DNA from: Oryzias latipes
Lineage: Eukaryota; Chordata; Actinopteri; Beloniformes; Adrianichthyidae
Reading direction: 5' to 3'
DNA length: 64,000 bases
Assembly: GCF_002234675.1 (NCBI RefSeq)
Contig: NC_019871.2
Span: forward strand, 19,934,604 to 19,998,603
Position 1 is the stretch's first letter. Each line of letters starts with the position of its first letter. The translations under genes and the position numbers were made by a program. Positions 11,901-22,665 of this stretch are shown in pieces. Below the pieces are notes generated by a model that was not told the DNA's origin, did no database searches, and saw nothing but the letters and a program-made list of their open reading frames with translations.

Positions 11901-13478
11901 GTGATGTTAAAAGTCCCACTCAGACGATTTTTTGATCTATTGTGGAAATGTCTTTTAATTATAATTATCTTGTTTATAGCCAAAATCAAAAAAAAATTGT
12001 CGTCTTCTGCAGAGTTCATTGGAAATTCACCTCTAAAATTTGGGCGGGACTGTTGGCCCAGTGCAACCCCCCTCCCCCCCTGTTGCTAAGGGCTATTACC
12101 AGGGAACTTGTGGCCCGCCAGCATATTTTTTGCCTCACAATGACCTTTTTCAAACAACATTTTTTCGTCTGCTCTTAATTCGCAACAATTTTAATAAAGA
12201 AATACTCAGAAATGCAATTTCAAGCTTAATTTTCTGAAAATATGTCCTCCAATTTCAGAGAAATGCCACAAGAACATGTTAAAATAACCCAAAACACAAT
12301 TTTCATGGGAGTGGGTCTTTAAACAGGCGTGCCTGTTGATTGGACCAGATGTGATGTAGGCAACCTTTAAATCATGTGGACCGTCAGTCCTGGGGAAGAG
12401 AGCTCAGCTCTAACACGTCTCAGGCTCTGCTGCACTTTGTGGCACCATTAAATAGTCCAGTTGTGTAGATTAGTGCAGTACATTGTGTAGTGTTGTTTTT
12501 TGGGTCTGTTCTGCTTACTTGTCTTTGTGCAAATTGTGTTAAAAGTAAGACTGAAGGGGTGACCTGCTGTTTTCTTTCTTCTGGTTTTCTTCTGACATAT
12601 AAGGTAAATGTATGTTTGCCACTATTTCCTGCTTCCTTTTATTTTCAGGTTGGAGTATTTTTGTGGATATAAGTGTGTTTGGTTGTTATTTTGACCAAGG
12701 GTTGACCATTTTTGCTTCACCTCCTGAAGTTGTTGTTTATCATTAATGTAAATTCAAGTGCTTTTTTGCTATGAAGCATATTTTGGGGGATTTGATTGTG
12801 AAGTAAAACTACTTTGTGCGGGGATAACATACTTCTGAAAAAATTATAACCTTGTAGCCTTTTTGTTAATGATCTTGAAATGACCAGACACAGCCCACCA
12901 GGAAGCTGCAGAAACAGCACCTCATTCCAGTCCTGCAGCTTGTTGTGAGACAGGTCCACCTCCATGACATGGGAGCAGAAGGCAGCGATCTCCGCCTGAT
13001 CTCCTGCTCTGCTGATGCCACAGCTGTGCAGCACCAGGATGCTGGGCAGGTTCAGGCGATCTGCGGTAACAGAGGAAAGGAGCAGACGACGATACGGGGC
13101 TGGAAATCCAACGTTTGTTTCAGTCACTCTAATCCCGACGGTGCTGGGAAAAGAATTTGCTCTACAGACATGGAGAGGGTAATTATTTCAGGGTGAGCAG
13201 CCCCTGCAACAACAAACTCCTGCAGGGGACTACCGGACTACCGGAGGATCGGATTCTGAGGGATTTCAGCAACAGAATCAGAGCTGAAGGTGACATCTCC
13301 TAAACAGGGTTGGATCTGTTGGGGGCTTACCTTTCATGGGGGAGCCCTGAACACCAGCAGTGGGAATCACCACCATGCCCATCCCAGGCCCTCTGCGGCA
13401 CGGAAAGTTCTCCGGGCTGTACTTCTCATTGAGCGCCTCAACAAACGAACAGCCCCCATTGTCCCCTGGTGGCTCCAT
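5925..13478 (-). CDS. tbcel: Tubulin folding cofactor E-like protein (TBCEL), 429 aa, 8 coding exons
   Basis: TBCEL is a cytosolic leucine-rich-repeat protein related to tubulin cofactor E; the family lacks the CAP-Gly domain and is known to destabilise tubulin. Coding exons (minus strand): 13331-13478, 12921-13060, 11009-11190, 10674-10930, 8908-9034, 8673-8789, 6798-6909, 5925-6131. Together they give 1,290 nt, in frame, against 424 aa in human. The N-terminus contains [17 protein letters not shown]. Residues from about 50 to 310 hold leucine-rich repeats ([54 protein letters not shown]). The C-terminus is a ubiquitin-like fold ([16 protein letters not shown] ... FGPEEMKY ... [13 protein letters not shown]). 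The start codon at 13,476-13,478 follows an in-frame stop in the same exon. The exon 2 donor (GAG/GTGCTG) is weak. Introns carry hAT elements and other repeats. Confidence 0.93.
6660..6690 (+). repeat. End fragment of MITE-like family M2
   Basis: TAAAGACCCACTCTGATGAA matches the terminus of the M2 repeats at 11,908-12,321, 25,680-25,830, 50,003-50,450 and about 54,620-55,125. Only this end is obvious here. Confidence 0.4.
7237..8561 (+). mobile_element. Non-autonomous hAT-like element H1, copy 1
   Basis: The termini are perfect inverted repeats: CAGGGGTCGGCAACC at the left, GGTTGCCGACCCCTG at the right. The element is flanked by an exact 8-bp target duplication, CTCTAAGG (7,229-7,236 and 8,562-8,569), the hallmark of hAT insertion. 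It is 1,325 bp long with no transposase ORF, so it is non-autonomous. It lies in the TBCEL intron between coding exons 6 and 7. A closely similar copy lies at 15,411-17,647. Confidence 0.88.
9355..9855. mobile_element. Solo-LTR-like element with long inverted ends
   Basis: The 501-bp unit begins TGTCAGAAGTCAGAGCTCTG and ends with the near-exact inverted copy (…CAGAGCACTGACTTCTGACA), about 27 bp of terminal inversion. TG…CA ends and flanking GCGGC/ACGGC (4 of 5 matching) suggest a solo LTR. An AATAAA near 9,720 on the plus strand and pyrimidine-rich internal sequence fit LTR character. A TIR-type DNA element is the alternative. It lies in TBCEL intron 4. Confidence 0.5.
9935..10375 (+). repeat. 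Unclassified dispersed repeat family D, copy 1
   Basis: The stretch from GCCTTTAGTCCCAACTGCCC to about 10,375 is clearly related to 60,985-61,825 (same strand) and to the reverse complement of 23,575-24,165. Shared blocks include GGTGAAAAATGG, ATGCAGGTG, TTCACGATACACTTAC and CCATTTTCACGA. No coding potential is seen. Confidence 0.6.
11908..12321. repeat. MITE-like repeat family M2
   Basis: The left end TAAAAGTCCCACTCAGACG and right end (…GGGAGTGGGTCTTTA) are inverted copies of one terminus. The same terminus and body recur at 25,680, 50,003 and 54,620-55,125. It lies in TBCEL intron 2. Confidence 0.6.
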
Positions 13479-14479
13479 GGCTCTTTCTCATCAACGGGCA
13501 CCTCGCCTCAGCTCTGAAGGAGAATGACTTTCAGTTCTGACAGGCTTTCACTGTTCATTCAAGACATACAAGCACACCATTTTATTAATATTATGGTCTG
13601 TCCTCATCTTTAAATCACTGCAGTACACTTCTAATCTAAAATTATATTTATAATACATACATAAAATGCATATTCTGTAACTATATTAAATTCATGTGTT
13701 AAAATGACAAGAAAACACCTATGAAAATAGACACTTTAACACTTAGTTTTTCTATAAGTCTAAAAACTACAAATATGAAGCTCACAAGAACCGCTTGGAG
13801 AACCTGCAGTTTAAGTTTTTTCCATTCTTCTTCATTCAACAGTATTAAAGGACAGCACAGAGGAACAGCAGAGAGAAAAGGGAAAATGATCCATTTAAAC
13901 TTGCAGAAGCTAAAAAACTGTGTCTGTTTTGCACAATCATTTAGATTAATCGAGTAACCATCGTCCTATAAGTTCTCCTGAAAGGTTCCTTGTGTCTTTT
14001 AAGCTCTGCCTTCATTAGAAGGAACAGACTGGGTTCTGTCATCATGTTCAAAGGTAGAAGCAGAGATGATCCTACCTGAAATGAGCCCTGATGATGGGAC
14101 AGCTCAGCACCTTCCTGTGTTCCTGTGCTGAAGGTCCTTCAGAAACACCATTTGTTTTGGATCACTGCGTTCAGGAGCAAAGTTCTGCTTGGTTTTCAGA
14201 ACAAGGATAAAAGAACTGCTGCTGACCTCTGCTGCTGATGCAAAGGGCATCCAGGCAGGACAGGTCCCAGGGATGTGCTGCTCGTCTTTGGCCTGAAGTT
14301 TGACCTCACGCACGGGAGAGCATTCTCAGCGTGACCCTGGTGGAAAAAGGTCAGTTCAAACCATCCATTCATTTTTTCCCCCACTCATCTGGGACCAAGT
14401 CATGGTAGCAGCAGACTAAGCAAAGATACTCAGACTTCCTTCTCCCCAGCAACTTCCTCAAGGTCCTCTAGAACCAGGA

Positions 14480-14995
14480 AGTACCCTAACATTAGTCCTG
14501 TGCTCAGGTCTCTGCACTGTAGCTCAAAGAATAGACTTTTAAGCAGCTCTGCTTGTTTACAAGTCTCTCCATGGCCTTGCACCAAAGTACATCTCTGACA
14601 TGCTAGCGCCATATGAACCATCTTGGACTCTGAGGACCTCAGGGACCTGCCTCCTGCAGGTGCCCAGAGTCAGGACTAAACATGGGGAATCAACATTTCA
14701 ATCTTATGCAGCTAAAAGCTGGAACAGTCTCCCTGAGGTTGTGAGACAGGCCTGTACTGTGTTAATGTCCAAATCTAGACTCAAAACATTCCTATTTAGC
14801 CGTGCATCTAACTGAAGGGTCCCTATTGGCATCTCTTTTCAGTTTCTTTACCCTTTCCTTTCTTTTAAAGTTAATTTTATAATGATTATGTATGTTTTTA
14901 ATCTTTGCACTGTTATGTATTGTGATTTTAATGCACTTTCCTGTTTTGTGAAGCACTTTGAATCACTTTCTGTACGAATTGTGTTATACAAAAAA
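14480..14995 (+). mobile_element. 3' end of a non-LTR retrotransposon (L2-like)
   Basis: The plus strand encodes the typical end of fish L2-type reverse transcriptase ORFs: SDMLAPYEPSWTLR, ESTFQSYAAKSWNSLPEVVR and SKSRLKTFLFSRA. A short 3' tail follows (GAAGCACTTTGAATCACTTT). It is 5' truncated, as is usual. It lies in the TBCEL 5' intron. Confidence 0.65.
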
Positions 14996-14999
14996 AATT

Positions 15000-15180
15000 T
15001 GCCCTGCCTTGGCTGTGGGGAGAAGCATGAGGTGTTCCCAGGCCAGCCGAGCCGTAGTTTTCTACAGAACACCTCCCCAGGGAGGCATCCAGGAGGCATC
15101 TGGACCAGAAGCTCGAACCACTTCTGGATGTGGAGTAGCACCAGCTCTACACTGAGCTCTCTCCAGGACACAAAGGTCCC
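15000..15180 (+). mobile_element. Fragment of another fish LINE tail
   Basis: It contains CAGGCCAGCCGAGCCGTAG and ACACCTCCCCAGGGAGGCAT, sequence I recognise as a common fish LINE-associated repeat. No ORF is intact and the clade is uncertain. Confidence 0.45.
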
Positions 15181-15410
15181 CCTAACTCTACATTTACACC
15201 GCCTTTGGCGCCACGTTCAAGCTACTGTTTTCAATAAAAAGTCTAAGCAAATGTGTGTACATGTAAATTTCGGGCTTCTAAGTTTGAAAGTCTTGCATTC
15301 ACGTGTCGCTCCGCACATCTTTAAGACCCTTTTTTGGGCTCTATGTGCAAAACATGCGGCCACTGAGCGCATGTTGAAAGTTAAACCAGTTGAACTTTGA
15401 CCATTTAGCG

Positions 15411-17647
15411 CAGGGGTCGGCAACCCATGGCTCCGGAGCCACATGTGGCTCTTTCATCCATCTGTTGTGGCTCCCTGTGACTTTGGAAAATAATGACTAT
15501 TTTATAATAATTAAATTTTATTTTAGTTTTTTCATTTTTCATGGCATTTCAAAGGCGCTGATGGCTCCATACGAAGCGCGAGCCACGTAAAAAACAGCTT
15601 CCTAAATGAGCTCGTATTTATCGGGCGAGACCTGCAGAGCTGATAGCAGGAGGAGACACGCGGGGCGGCTTCAATAAACACTCCGATCTTCTGCCGGGAA
15701 CTTGACGTACCGCGGGGCAGAGACTGATGACAGCCTCAGAGTTCGCGCTAGCGTTGTCAGATAGAGTCACAGGTTTCCAGCCGAAAACTCATCTGAAAAC
15801 CGCCAGACCCAGCCAAAAACCGCCCAAAACAGCTTTTGTTAATGTTTTTTTTTCCGTACTGGACTGATAAAATAAAAGATTTTTCTAAATAAAAGATAGT
15901 TCAGACTGATAATAAAATTTGTACAATATTGAATATTTCTTCAGCGGGCCGCCTTCTTCCATTCATTTGCTTAACCCGCTCTATCCCCGCTATAACCTGC
16001 GTCCGGCTCTTTCATCCTTGTGCTGCGCTGGAGCGACCCGACTATCGTATTTTGCGCTCTCTGTGTAGGACACACTGAGGAGCGCGGGGAAACCAACTCT
16101 CATCTGCAGAGGATGTGAACAGGTGAACAGGTAGAGAGTAAAAGCAGGTGGAGAGGCGGAGAAGGGGTTTTAGCTTCAGACTCTGTCAGAGAGATGGAAA
16201 CACGGGCGTCAGATTGAGATGCAGCTTTCACTGCGGGAGTTGAAGCAGAGAATTTCCCTGGGATGATTTTATGAACTCAAACATGGAAACATGATTACCA
16301 AGTAGAACTCTTCAAAATAATAATCCTGATCTCTCCACATTCTCCGTGTCTACCATGCATTGATAAACACATCGCTCCATGCAGCGATCAGACCAGTACC
16401 AGTAGCTCCTCCCACACGCGGCCGCAGTATCATCCTTTAAAGCAGTGTTTTTCAACCAGTGTGCCGCGGCACACTAGTGTGCCGTGGGAGATGGTCAAAT
16501 GTGCCGTGGAAAATTGCCCTCATTAACTGATCTAAAAACATTTCCCATCTCCAGGATTTCAGCTCTGTGTTCATCCAAACAGGCCCTGATAAAACACTGA
16601 GGAGTTAGGAATATAAAAGATCGTAAAATACGTTTTCTTTGCGTTTATTTTATTTTATCAAAGACATTTTGATAATGACCGTACTGCGATTCAGCTGCAG
16701 CTCCGGCTGTATTTGGGAAAAGTCCCGTCCCTTTAACTGTCTCCACCAATCATTCTTGAAGGCTTAATCACATGTCATCAGTCTGACCAATCAGAAGTGG
16801 TTAAAGTCTTCACTTCCTTGTCCCGATTTAGCCCGTAAAGTCGCTCAGTTCTAACAAAAATACCAGCTAAAGCTCTTTTGCGCTGTAGCTTTCCACAGAA
16901 TCCGGTATCAGACCGTGGAACAAGTGAACAAAACAATGAAGCTCCGAAAACCGATCTCCGGCCGTTTTATGCACTACATCTCCCATGATGCATTGGGTTG
17001 TGAGAGTGACAGGGCACAAGGAGATCTGTCGTTAGACGTCTTGAAACCAACGAACACACATCAAACTTTTTTTAAATCTTCTAACTTAACTTTTATTGAA
17101 TCTTTTAGAAAAAAACAGCTGCAGCTTTCTTCCAGCTTTTTCTGACACAATTATCTCAAAAATGCATGTGAGATTGTGGAGGGGCTGTAGATCAATACAG
17201 ACTATGAGTTTCTCCTTCTTTTTTTAAATTTCTGGATGCTGGTGTGCCGCGGGATTTTTTTTAAGGTTAAAGTGTGCCGTGGCTCAGAAAAGGTTGAAAA
17301 ACACTGCTTTAAAGAACATAATGTGCATTTGCAGCGATGCATGCTTGTTCAGACGATGTCCGATTGGCCAATCTACATGTCAATCAAGTCCCGTACTTCT
17401 CAGTGACGACTTTGGTGGATTTTAAAGAAGTACTTTTTAAAAAAAAATCTTTTCTGGCCCGCGATCTACACTCATGTCATTGAAGATCCACCGGTAGATC
17501 GCGATCGACGTAATGAGCACCTTTGAATAATATATACATGCATAATATATATAATGATATCAAAACGGGTTGTGGCTCCGGGTGCTTTCTTTTTTATTAG
17601 GGGCGGTCCCAAATGGCTCTTTGAGTAAAAAAGGTTGCCGACCCCTG
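15411..17647 (+). mobile_element. hAT-like element H1, copy 2, interrupted by a nested hAT
   Basis: It has the same CAGGGGTCGGCAACC / GGTTGCCGACCCCTG ends as the copy at 7,237. The flanking 8-bp duplication is ATTTAGCG (15,403-15,410) and ATTTAGCA (17,648-17,655), one mismatch. Internal sequence is very close to copy 1 but is split at 16,443-17,306 by a second hAT element. It lies in the TBCEL 5' intron. Confidence 0.87.
16443..17306 (+). mobile_element. Non-autonomous hAT-like element H2, nested copy
   Basis: The ends are CAGTGTTTTTCAACC and GGTTGAAAAACACTG, perfect inverted repeats. The target duplication CTTTAAAG is exact (16,435-16,442 and 17,307-17,314). The other H1 copy has a single CTTTAAAG at the corresponding place (about 8,246), giving a paralogous empty site. 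Length is 864 bp, without a transposase ORF. A subterminal palindrome GTGCCGCGGCAC is present. Confidence 0.9.
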
Positions 17648-17679
17648 ATTTAGCATCTTGGATTTGGTAGTGATGTATA

Positions 17680-17995
17680 GATGGCATTCCCATTACTTCA
17701 TGGAAGTGCCAACTGTTTGAAACTTGATCAAGAAAGAAGAAATGAAAAATTATGCTCTGTGCCCAGTCCGAATTACATGACATCAAGTCTTTCATTTATC
17801 AGAATAGAGCTGTGAAAGAAAAACCCTGGAACAAGATTAACAAAATTTATACAGCTTCGGAGTTTTGCACCAAGCATCTTTCAACTGTAGGGGGTGTACA
17901 TGCGCTAGTAAACAGTAGAAAAAGAAAAGAAGAAGAAGCCCCTCCCTGCTTGACCAATGTAAACACTATGGGCAAAACTTAAGTTCAAGAATGTG
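17680..17995 (+). pseudogene. MADF-like domain fragment of a transposon
   Basis: The plus strand encodes SELHDIKSFIYQNRAVKEKP followed by WNKIN, resembling the MADF/Myb-like domain of PIF/Harbinger accessory proteins. A related fragment lies on the minus strand at 39,720-40,080 (ELYDTKSFTFQTRAVKEKAW). Flanking noncoding sequence is also shared (CTTCATGGAAGTGCCAACTG). No complete protein remains. Confidence 0.45.
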
Positions 17996-18649
17996 TGTTT
18001 AGCCTGTTCAAGAATGCCTGTCACAGTGTGTACGTAGCTTAAAAGACAGAGCGGAGGAAACTCATTTCATCTGCTTGTATTCAGGTGATATGGGATCACT
18101 CCACCATTGGCTCACCACCTGCTGGAGGGTTCAAAGGGGCCAGTGCATATGCCCTAGTGGCCCCAGACCCCAATCATGGACCCAGGCTTTTGCGACTTGA
18201 TCAAAAACCGCCAGTAACATCTGTTAAGAAGGAAGGAAAGCAAACAAAACCATGGTTCTATCTGCAGTAAACCTTCCAATGGACAGAAATCAACAACCTT
18301 ATGACCCAAATGAACTAATGAGACTTCATCATAAACACCAGCGACTTCAGTGATGATCATAGAAACCAACCAACTTCTCAGTTTTAGATTCATATTTTTA
18401 AGAAGAATCCAGAATATCGTCTGAGGGAAAAAAGAAAGCAAATGGTTTCTCTGCTTGATCCCTGCTACAAGGCAGCAAATGACCTGGGTTTGGTTTATGT
18501 CATTCCTGCCAGAAATGGTAGATTCAATTAAAAAAAAAAAAACCTTAAAAACCTATTTGTTAAAAAGCTGTCAGGTTTATATAATTGTTAAGATATCAAA
18601 TAAACCAAATCCAGATTGTAGTTTACTTCACCATGAGACAGACAGAGGA

Positions 18650-18910
18650 ACACCTCTGCGGGCTCCCAGAGCTTCACGGTCAGCTGCTCAAAGTCCGGTT
18701 AGCCGCGCGGCGGAGCCCGTGAATGACAGGAAACAGCGATGATCGCGTGGAAACATCCGCGTGACTAAAATGCTTCCACACGAACGCAAACACGAGCACG
18801 GCGGGAGACAGCCGCGACACTAACCTGGATAATCCACCGTGGAGCGTCCTTGTTGATGAAAACAAACCAGCTGTCATCAGGTCTTCCCAGCATTCCGGAA
18901 GTGACGTAGC
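18650..18910 (-). promoter_or_regulatory. tbcel: Probable TBCEL promoter and 5' UTR exon
   Basis: CpG-rich sequence lies upstream of TBCEL. A composite ETS/CRE motif (CCGGAAGTGACGTA, 18,895-18,908) sits at its right edge. On the minus strand a donor CCAG/GTTAGTG ends a first exon at 18,825. That exon contains an ATG (18,891-18,893) followed by 23 open codons. Joined to the acceptor at 13,513 this frame meets a stop one codon later, so it would be an upstream ORF, not the TBCEL start. Placement is by inference, with no transcript evidence. Confidence 0.5.
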
Positions 18911-19440
18911 TCCTCTTCGTTTAATTTATTTGATCATGGACTGTGCAAGCCTGAAATCAAACTACTGTGTTCCCAAGAAGATTCCTGTCGTTCTTGAGCG
19001 AAATTTTATTTTTTGTATTAATAATAATAATAATAATATTGAACTCTTATGATGATTTGAAAATCAATAAAAATGGTAGAATTCCTTTTTTGCATTTGTA
19101 TTTTTCTTTTTCTTTTTTTTTTTTACAATTAACAGATTTTGATATACATATTTATAAATTAGATATGTTATTCTTATTCTTTCTATTATTACAATAAAAA
19201 TCATAAATGGAAAATGATTGAACAAAAATCATATAGCATATGTTTCAGCGTGGACATGATTTGCTGGATTCTTTTCTTTACATTTTTTCTCTCATTGTTG
19301 ACACTGATCATTGAATGTGCTTTAAATGGAAGAGTCAGACTCGGATGTAAAGCAGTAACAAAAAGCGGAATTAAGCACTTTATGGGTTTATTGAGGCACC
19401 AACAGCCTGGCATCCCTTAGCAAAAAGGTGTCTAAGGTAT
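18911..19440. other. Intergenic, AT-rich
   Basis: This stretch holds ATA/TTA-rich sequence and an (AAT)n run near 19,020-19,036. No gene is recognised. Confidence 0.5.
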
Positions 19441-19444
19441 TTAA

Positions 19445-20310
19445 GTGTACTACAAGTATGGCGGACTGCCAGCGGTCTTCACAGACATTTTTAACACCCA
19501 CCTGGAGTCCTGCCATGTCCCCGCCTGCTTCAAAACGTCCACCATAGTCCCTGTCCACCATAGTGGACTCTGTCCGTTTTCTCGGCACCACCATTACCCA
19601 GGACCTCAAGTGGGAGCCGTTCATCAGCTCTCAGCTCAAAAAGGCCCAGCAGAGGATGTACTTCCTGCGGCAGTTGAAGAGAGCCAAGCTGCTGGCCCAG
19701 ATGATGGTGCAGTTCTACACAACCATCTTTGAATCCATCATCACCTCCTCCATCACGGTGTGGTACGCTGGAGCCACAACCAGGGACATAAACAGACTGC
19801 AGCGTATTGTGCGCTCAGCTGAGAAGGTGATTGGCTGCAGCCTTCCATATGTCCAGGACCTTTACGTCTCTAGAACCCGGGGACGTGCAGGTCGGATAGC
19901 AGCCGACCCTTCTCACCCTGGACATGGTCTACTGGAGCCACTCCCTTCAGGCAGGAGGCTAAGATCCATCAGGACCAGAACCTCAAGACACAAGAGTAGT
20001 TTCTTTCCCTCTTCAATCAGACTCATGGACACCTTTTAACCCCCCACTCCCTCCCCAAACGTCACTTATATGTCCAGTCAGTCACCAGTCCACTACCTGC
20101 ACCTTGATCATCCTCAGTTTGCTTTGTTTGCACTACTTACTCTATTTATTTTTCTAACCATTGTGTCATTTTTTAAATTTTGCTTACTTTTGTTCATTTT
20201 TTCCATTCTTAAGTGTTTTATGTTGCACACTAGCATCGAAGCAAATTCCAATTCTGTGAAACTGCTCCGTTCACTGAAAATGGCAATAAACACTCCTTCA
20301 ATCCTTGAGT
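19445..20310 (+). mobile_element. Internally deleted non-LTR retrotransposon (L2/CR1-type) 3' end
   Basis: Part of a reverse transcriptase (FTDIFNTHLESCHVPACFKT) is joined at about 19,560 to the C-terminal region (SVRFLGTTITQDLKW … QQRMYFLRQLKRAK … PSGRRLRSIRTRTSRHKSSF). A CACCATAGT duplication at the join marks an internal deletion. The ORF ends near 20,039 and a 3' tail reaches about 20,310 (CAATAAACACTCCTTCAATC). The catalytic region is missing, so it is inactive. Confidence 0.75.
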
Positions 20311-21397
20311 ATCTTTAGTCTATAAGTTTGGGCTGTATACTTTAAGTTGACTTTTTATATTCTATCTATCCATTGGAAGTTTAAAATGTTTCTTTGAAGA
20401 AGCATTCAGTTAGCATACCTTCTATACTGCACACACATAGTCTATAGTATTCCTGCTGTGCTTGAATGTAAGTATACATGAAGTGTACTACTTTTTGTTA
20501 AGGGAAGGCAAGACATTAAACTGAGGTTCATCAGATGTTTCTGTCAAACAGTTCAGTGAAGCAGAGCATGTATTTGTATATCATAACAAAGAAGCAGAAG
20601 ATCCTAAATTTAATCTCAAAATATTTTCTAAAAGTAAATGCTAAAAAAAAACAAAGGAAACAAGCAAACTACAAATGCTCTTATTCTGTGATATATTTGG
20701 TTTTCTGACGGGTATTTGAATGTTCCAGATCATTTGAATTTATTTCAACTCAAAAAGAAACAGTTTTGTTTGCTTTTGTTGCTTTGAAATAAATATCTTT
20801 AAGTTGAAAATCAATTCTATTCAGACTAACTGTCTTTAAAATTAAACATTGACAAAAACAGTTTTATCCATACACTTCCAAATGCGCGTTCAGCATGTTG
20901 GAGATTAAAGCTTTTTTTTCTTCAGTTTTATAGGTCATTTTACAAATAAGATCCTCAGAAAGTGACGCCTTTACACCAGTTCAGTGTTTAGTGCTATCCA
21001 GCGGGAAAGGTTTCTTCCTTCTTAGTCTGTTGGATGAAGTGAACCATGTAAAAAAAAAAACCAAAACATTCAGCAATTTGCACGCGTGAACAGTCCAATG
21101 AAGTCCTGCTTGTGTCAGTAAGTCCAAACAGGTCCGGAGCTCCTCTTGTTACTGTGTTCAAAAGTATATTGTTTCAGCATTTTGGATGTTTGTCACACTG
21201 GACTTGGATTTCAGATTTACATCCACTTTTAGGTATTTGAAGAAAAAAAATTATAATAAAAAAATTTTCAACAGGAAAATGTTTCACCTTCAATCTCAAA
21301 CCTTCATCTTTTTTAGGCTTTGTTCTTGAAGCCTAAAAATTGTTGCTGTCATTTCTGATATAAAAAAGCTCAGGAAGTAAACTCTTAAATAAGAACA
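20311..21397. other. Intergenic region downstream of macroglobulin copy A
   Basis: AT-rich sequence with no recognised gene or strong repeat. Confidence 0.45.
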
Positions 21398-21513
21398 TTT
21401 TATTACAAAAAATTGGTTTATATTGGAAGGCAAAGACTTCTATGGCCTGGGAAATGCCGCTTGGAACATGACATTGGTCTCTGATGACCCTTTGAGTAAA
21501 AGTTCCTCTCAAG
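21398..21513 (-). other. Possible 3' UTR exon of macroglobulin copy A
   Basis: A good acceptor (TTTTGCAG) lies just above 21,513 and an AATAAA occurs on the minus strand at 21,398-21,403. Donor-like CAG/GTACC lies after the stop codon in the last coding exon. The arrangement suggests a spliced 3' UTR, but no transcript supports it. Confidence 0.35.
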
Positions 21514-21657
21514 CTGCAAAACAGAGAACAAATAGAACAATTCAAAACACATTTATCCCCACCAACCTTATTTCCCCCCCATTTTAATACAAATTTAATA
21601 GTTTCAAAACATTTCAGATGGTACCTGTGATATTTATGGTTACCAGGCTGATCAAAG

Positions 21658-22665
21658 TCAGTGCCTGTCCTTGTGATGGTGGTGGTGATACGGCAGGAAC
21701 TTGTCTTTGGTTAAGGAGGACAGACAGTACTTTGTCACACCGCTAACAGCTGAAAAGAGGTAGAACAGAAGGTCTCAAACCTGAATCATGTCAGAATGTC
21801 AAGCAGTCTGAAACAAAAGCAGCGATCTAAAGAAGTAACCTGGATTGTTGTAGTCATAGATGAGGACATTGACTGCCTTGTTATTGAAGACGAAGTACTC
21901 CTGCACCAGGTGTAACTTATGGATGATGGGTATGTTCTTATGTAACTGAGGAGGCAAAGACATACAGTGAAAACAAGGACAGAAAAAGCCCCCAAAGAGT
22001 GCCCTCCTCAGCTGCACCCCCAGAATTTCACGTACCTTGCGCACATACACAAAAACACGGTTGTCCTTGTAGACCACATGCTCTACATCCACACCGCTCC
22101 TGAGCTGTGAAGACAACCATTCATCTAAAACAATCTTTCTCACACCTCAAGTCAAACAAAAGCGGCTGTAAAGACTTACACTACGCAAAGACTGTGGGAG
22201 AGGACAGAATCCAGTGGGGAGCTGGATCTCCAGGACCACCATGTTTGTGCATAATTGATGTCCACTGTACCTGGAATGGCATGTTACAGGTTGGTAAAAG
22301 ACCATGGACACATGACAGGAAAGTCAAAACCCTAAAGGAAGACTCTGGAAGGAAATGAACCTGAACGATGAGCAGCGCAAAGGAGAAATGTCAAGAACGT
22401 TATTGTAAACTGTAGTTTACTTCACTATTTCTGTGTTTACTTCACATATATGGATAAGTACATCAGATTCACCAAAACCTTAATCTTCCTAAATGATGCA
22501 CAATGTTTCAGCCTGAGGTTTTCAGAACCTTTTGATTACTTACAGGGAAATCATCTTCATGGTTAATTTGAGCCTTTTAGAGCGACTGGGGTGGAGCTCC
22601 AGCTGCACATCCACACTCAGAGAGGTGTCGGGGTTGGCCTTAACCACGTTGTACCAAAGGGAAAG
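21658..22665 (-). other. Copy A exons 31-35: receptor-binding domain and His-rich C-terminus
   Basis: Exons 22544-22665, 22180-22270, 22036-22104, 21840-21945, 21658-21749. The reading includes LSLWYNVVKANPDTSLSVDV, YSGHQLCTNMVVLEIQLPTG, VVYKDNRVFVYVRK and VNVLIYDYNNP. It ends in KDKFLPYHHHHHKDRH and a TGA (21,658-21,660). The lysine found in GFVPNVKSL of copy B is glutamine here (GFCPLPQSL). Confidence 0.88.

Noticed and set aside
18680-18877. Candidate protein in the TBCEL 5' region on the minus strand
   Set aside because: A CpG-rich frame with no similarity and no conserved splice context; treated as UTR/promoter sequence.
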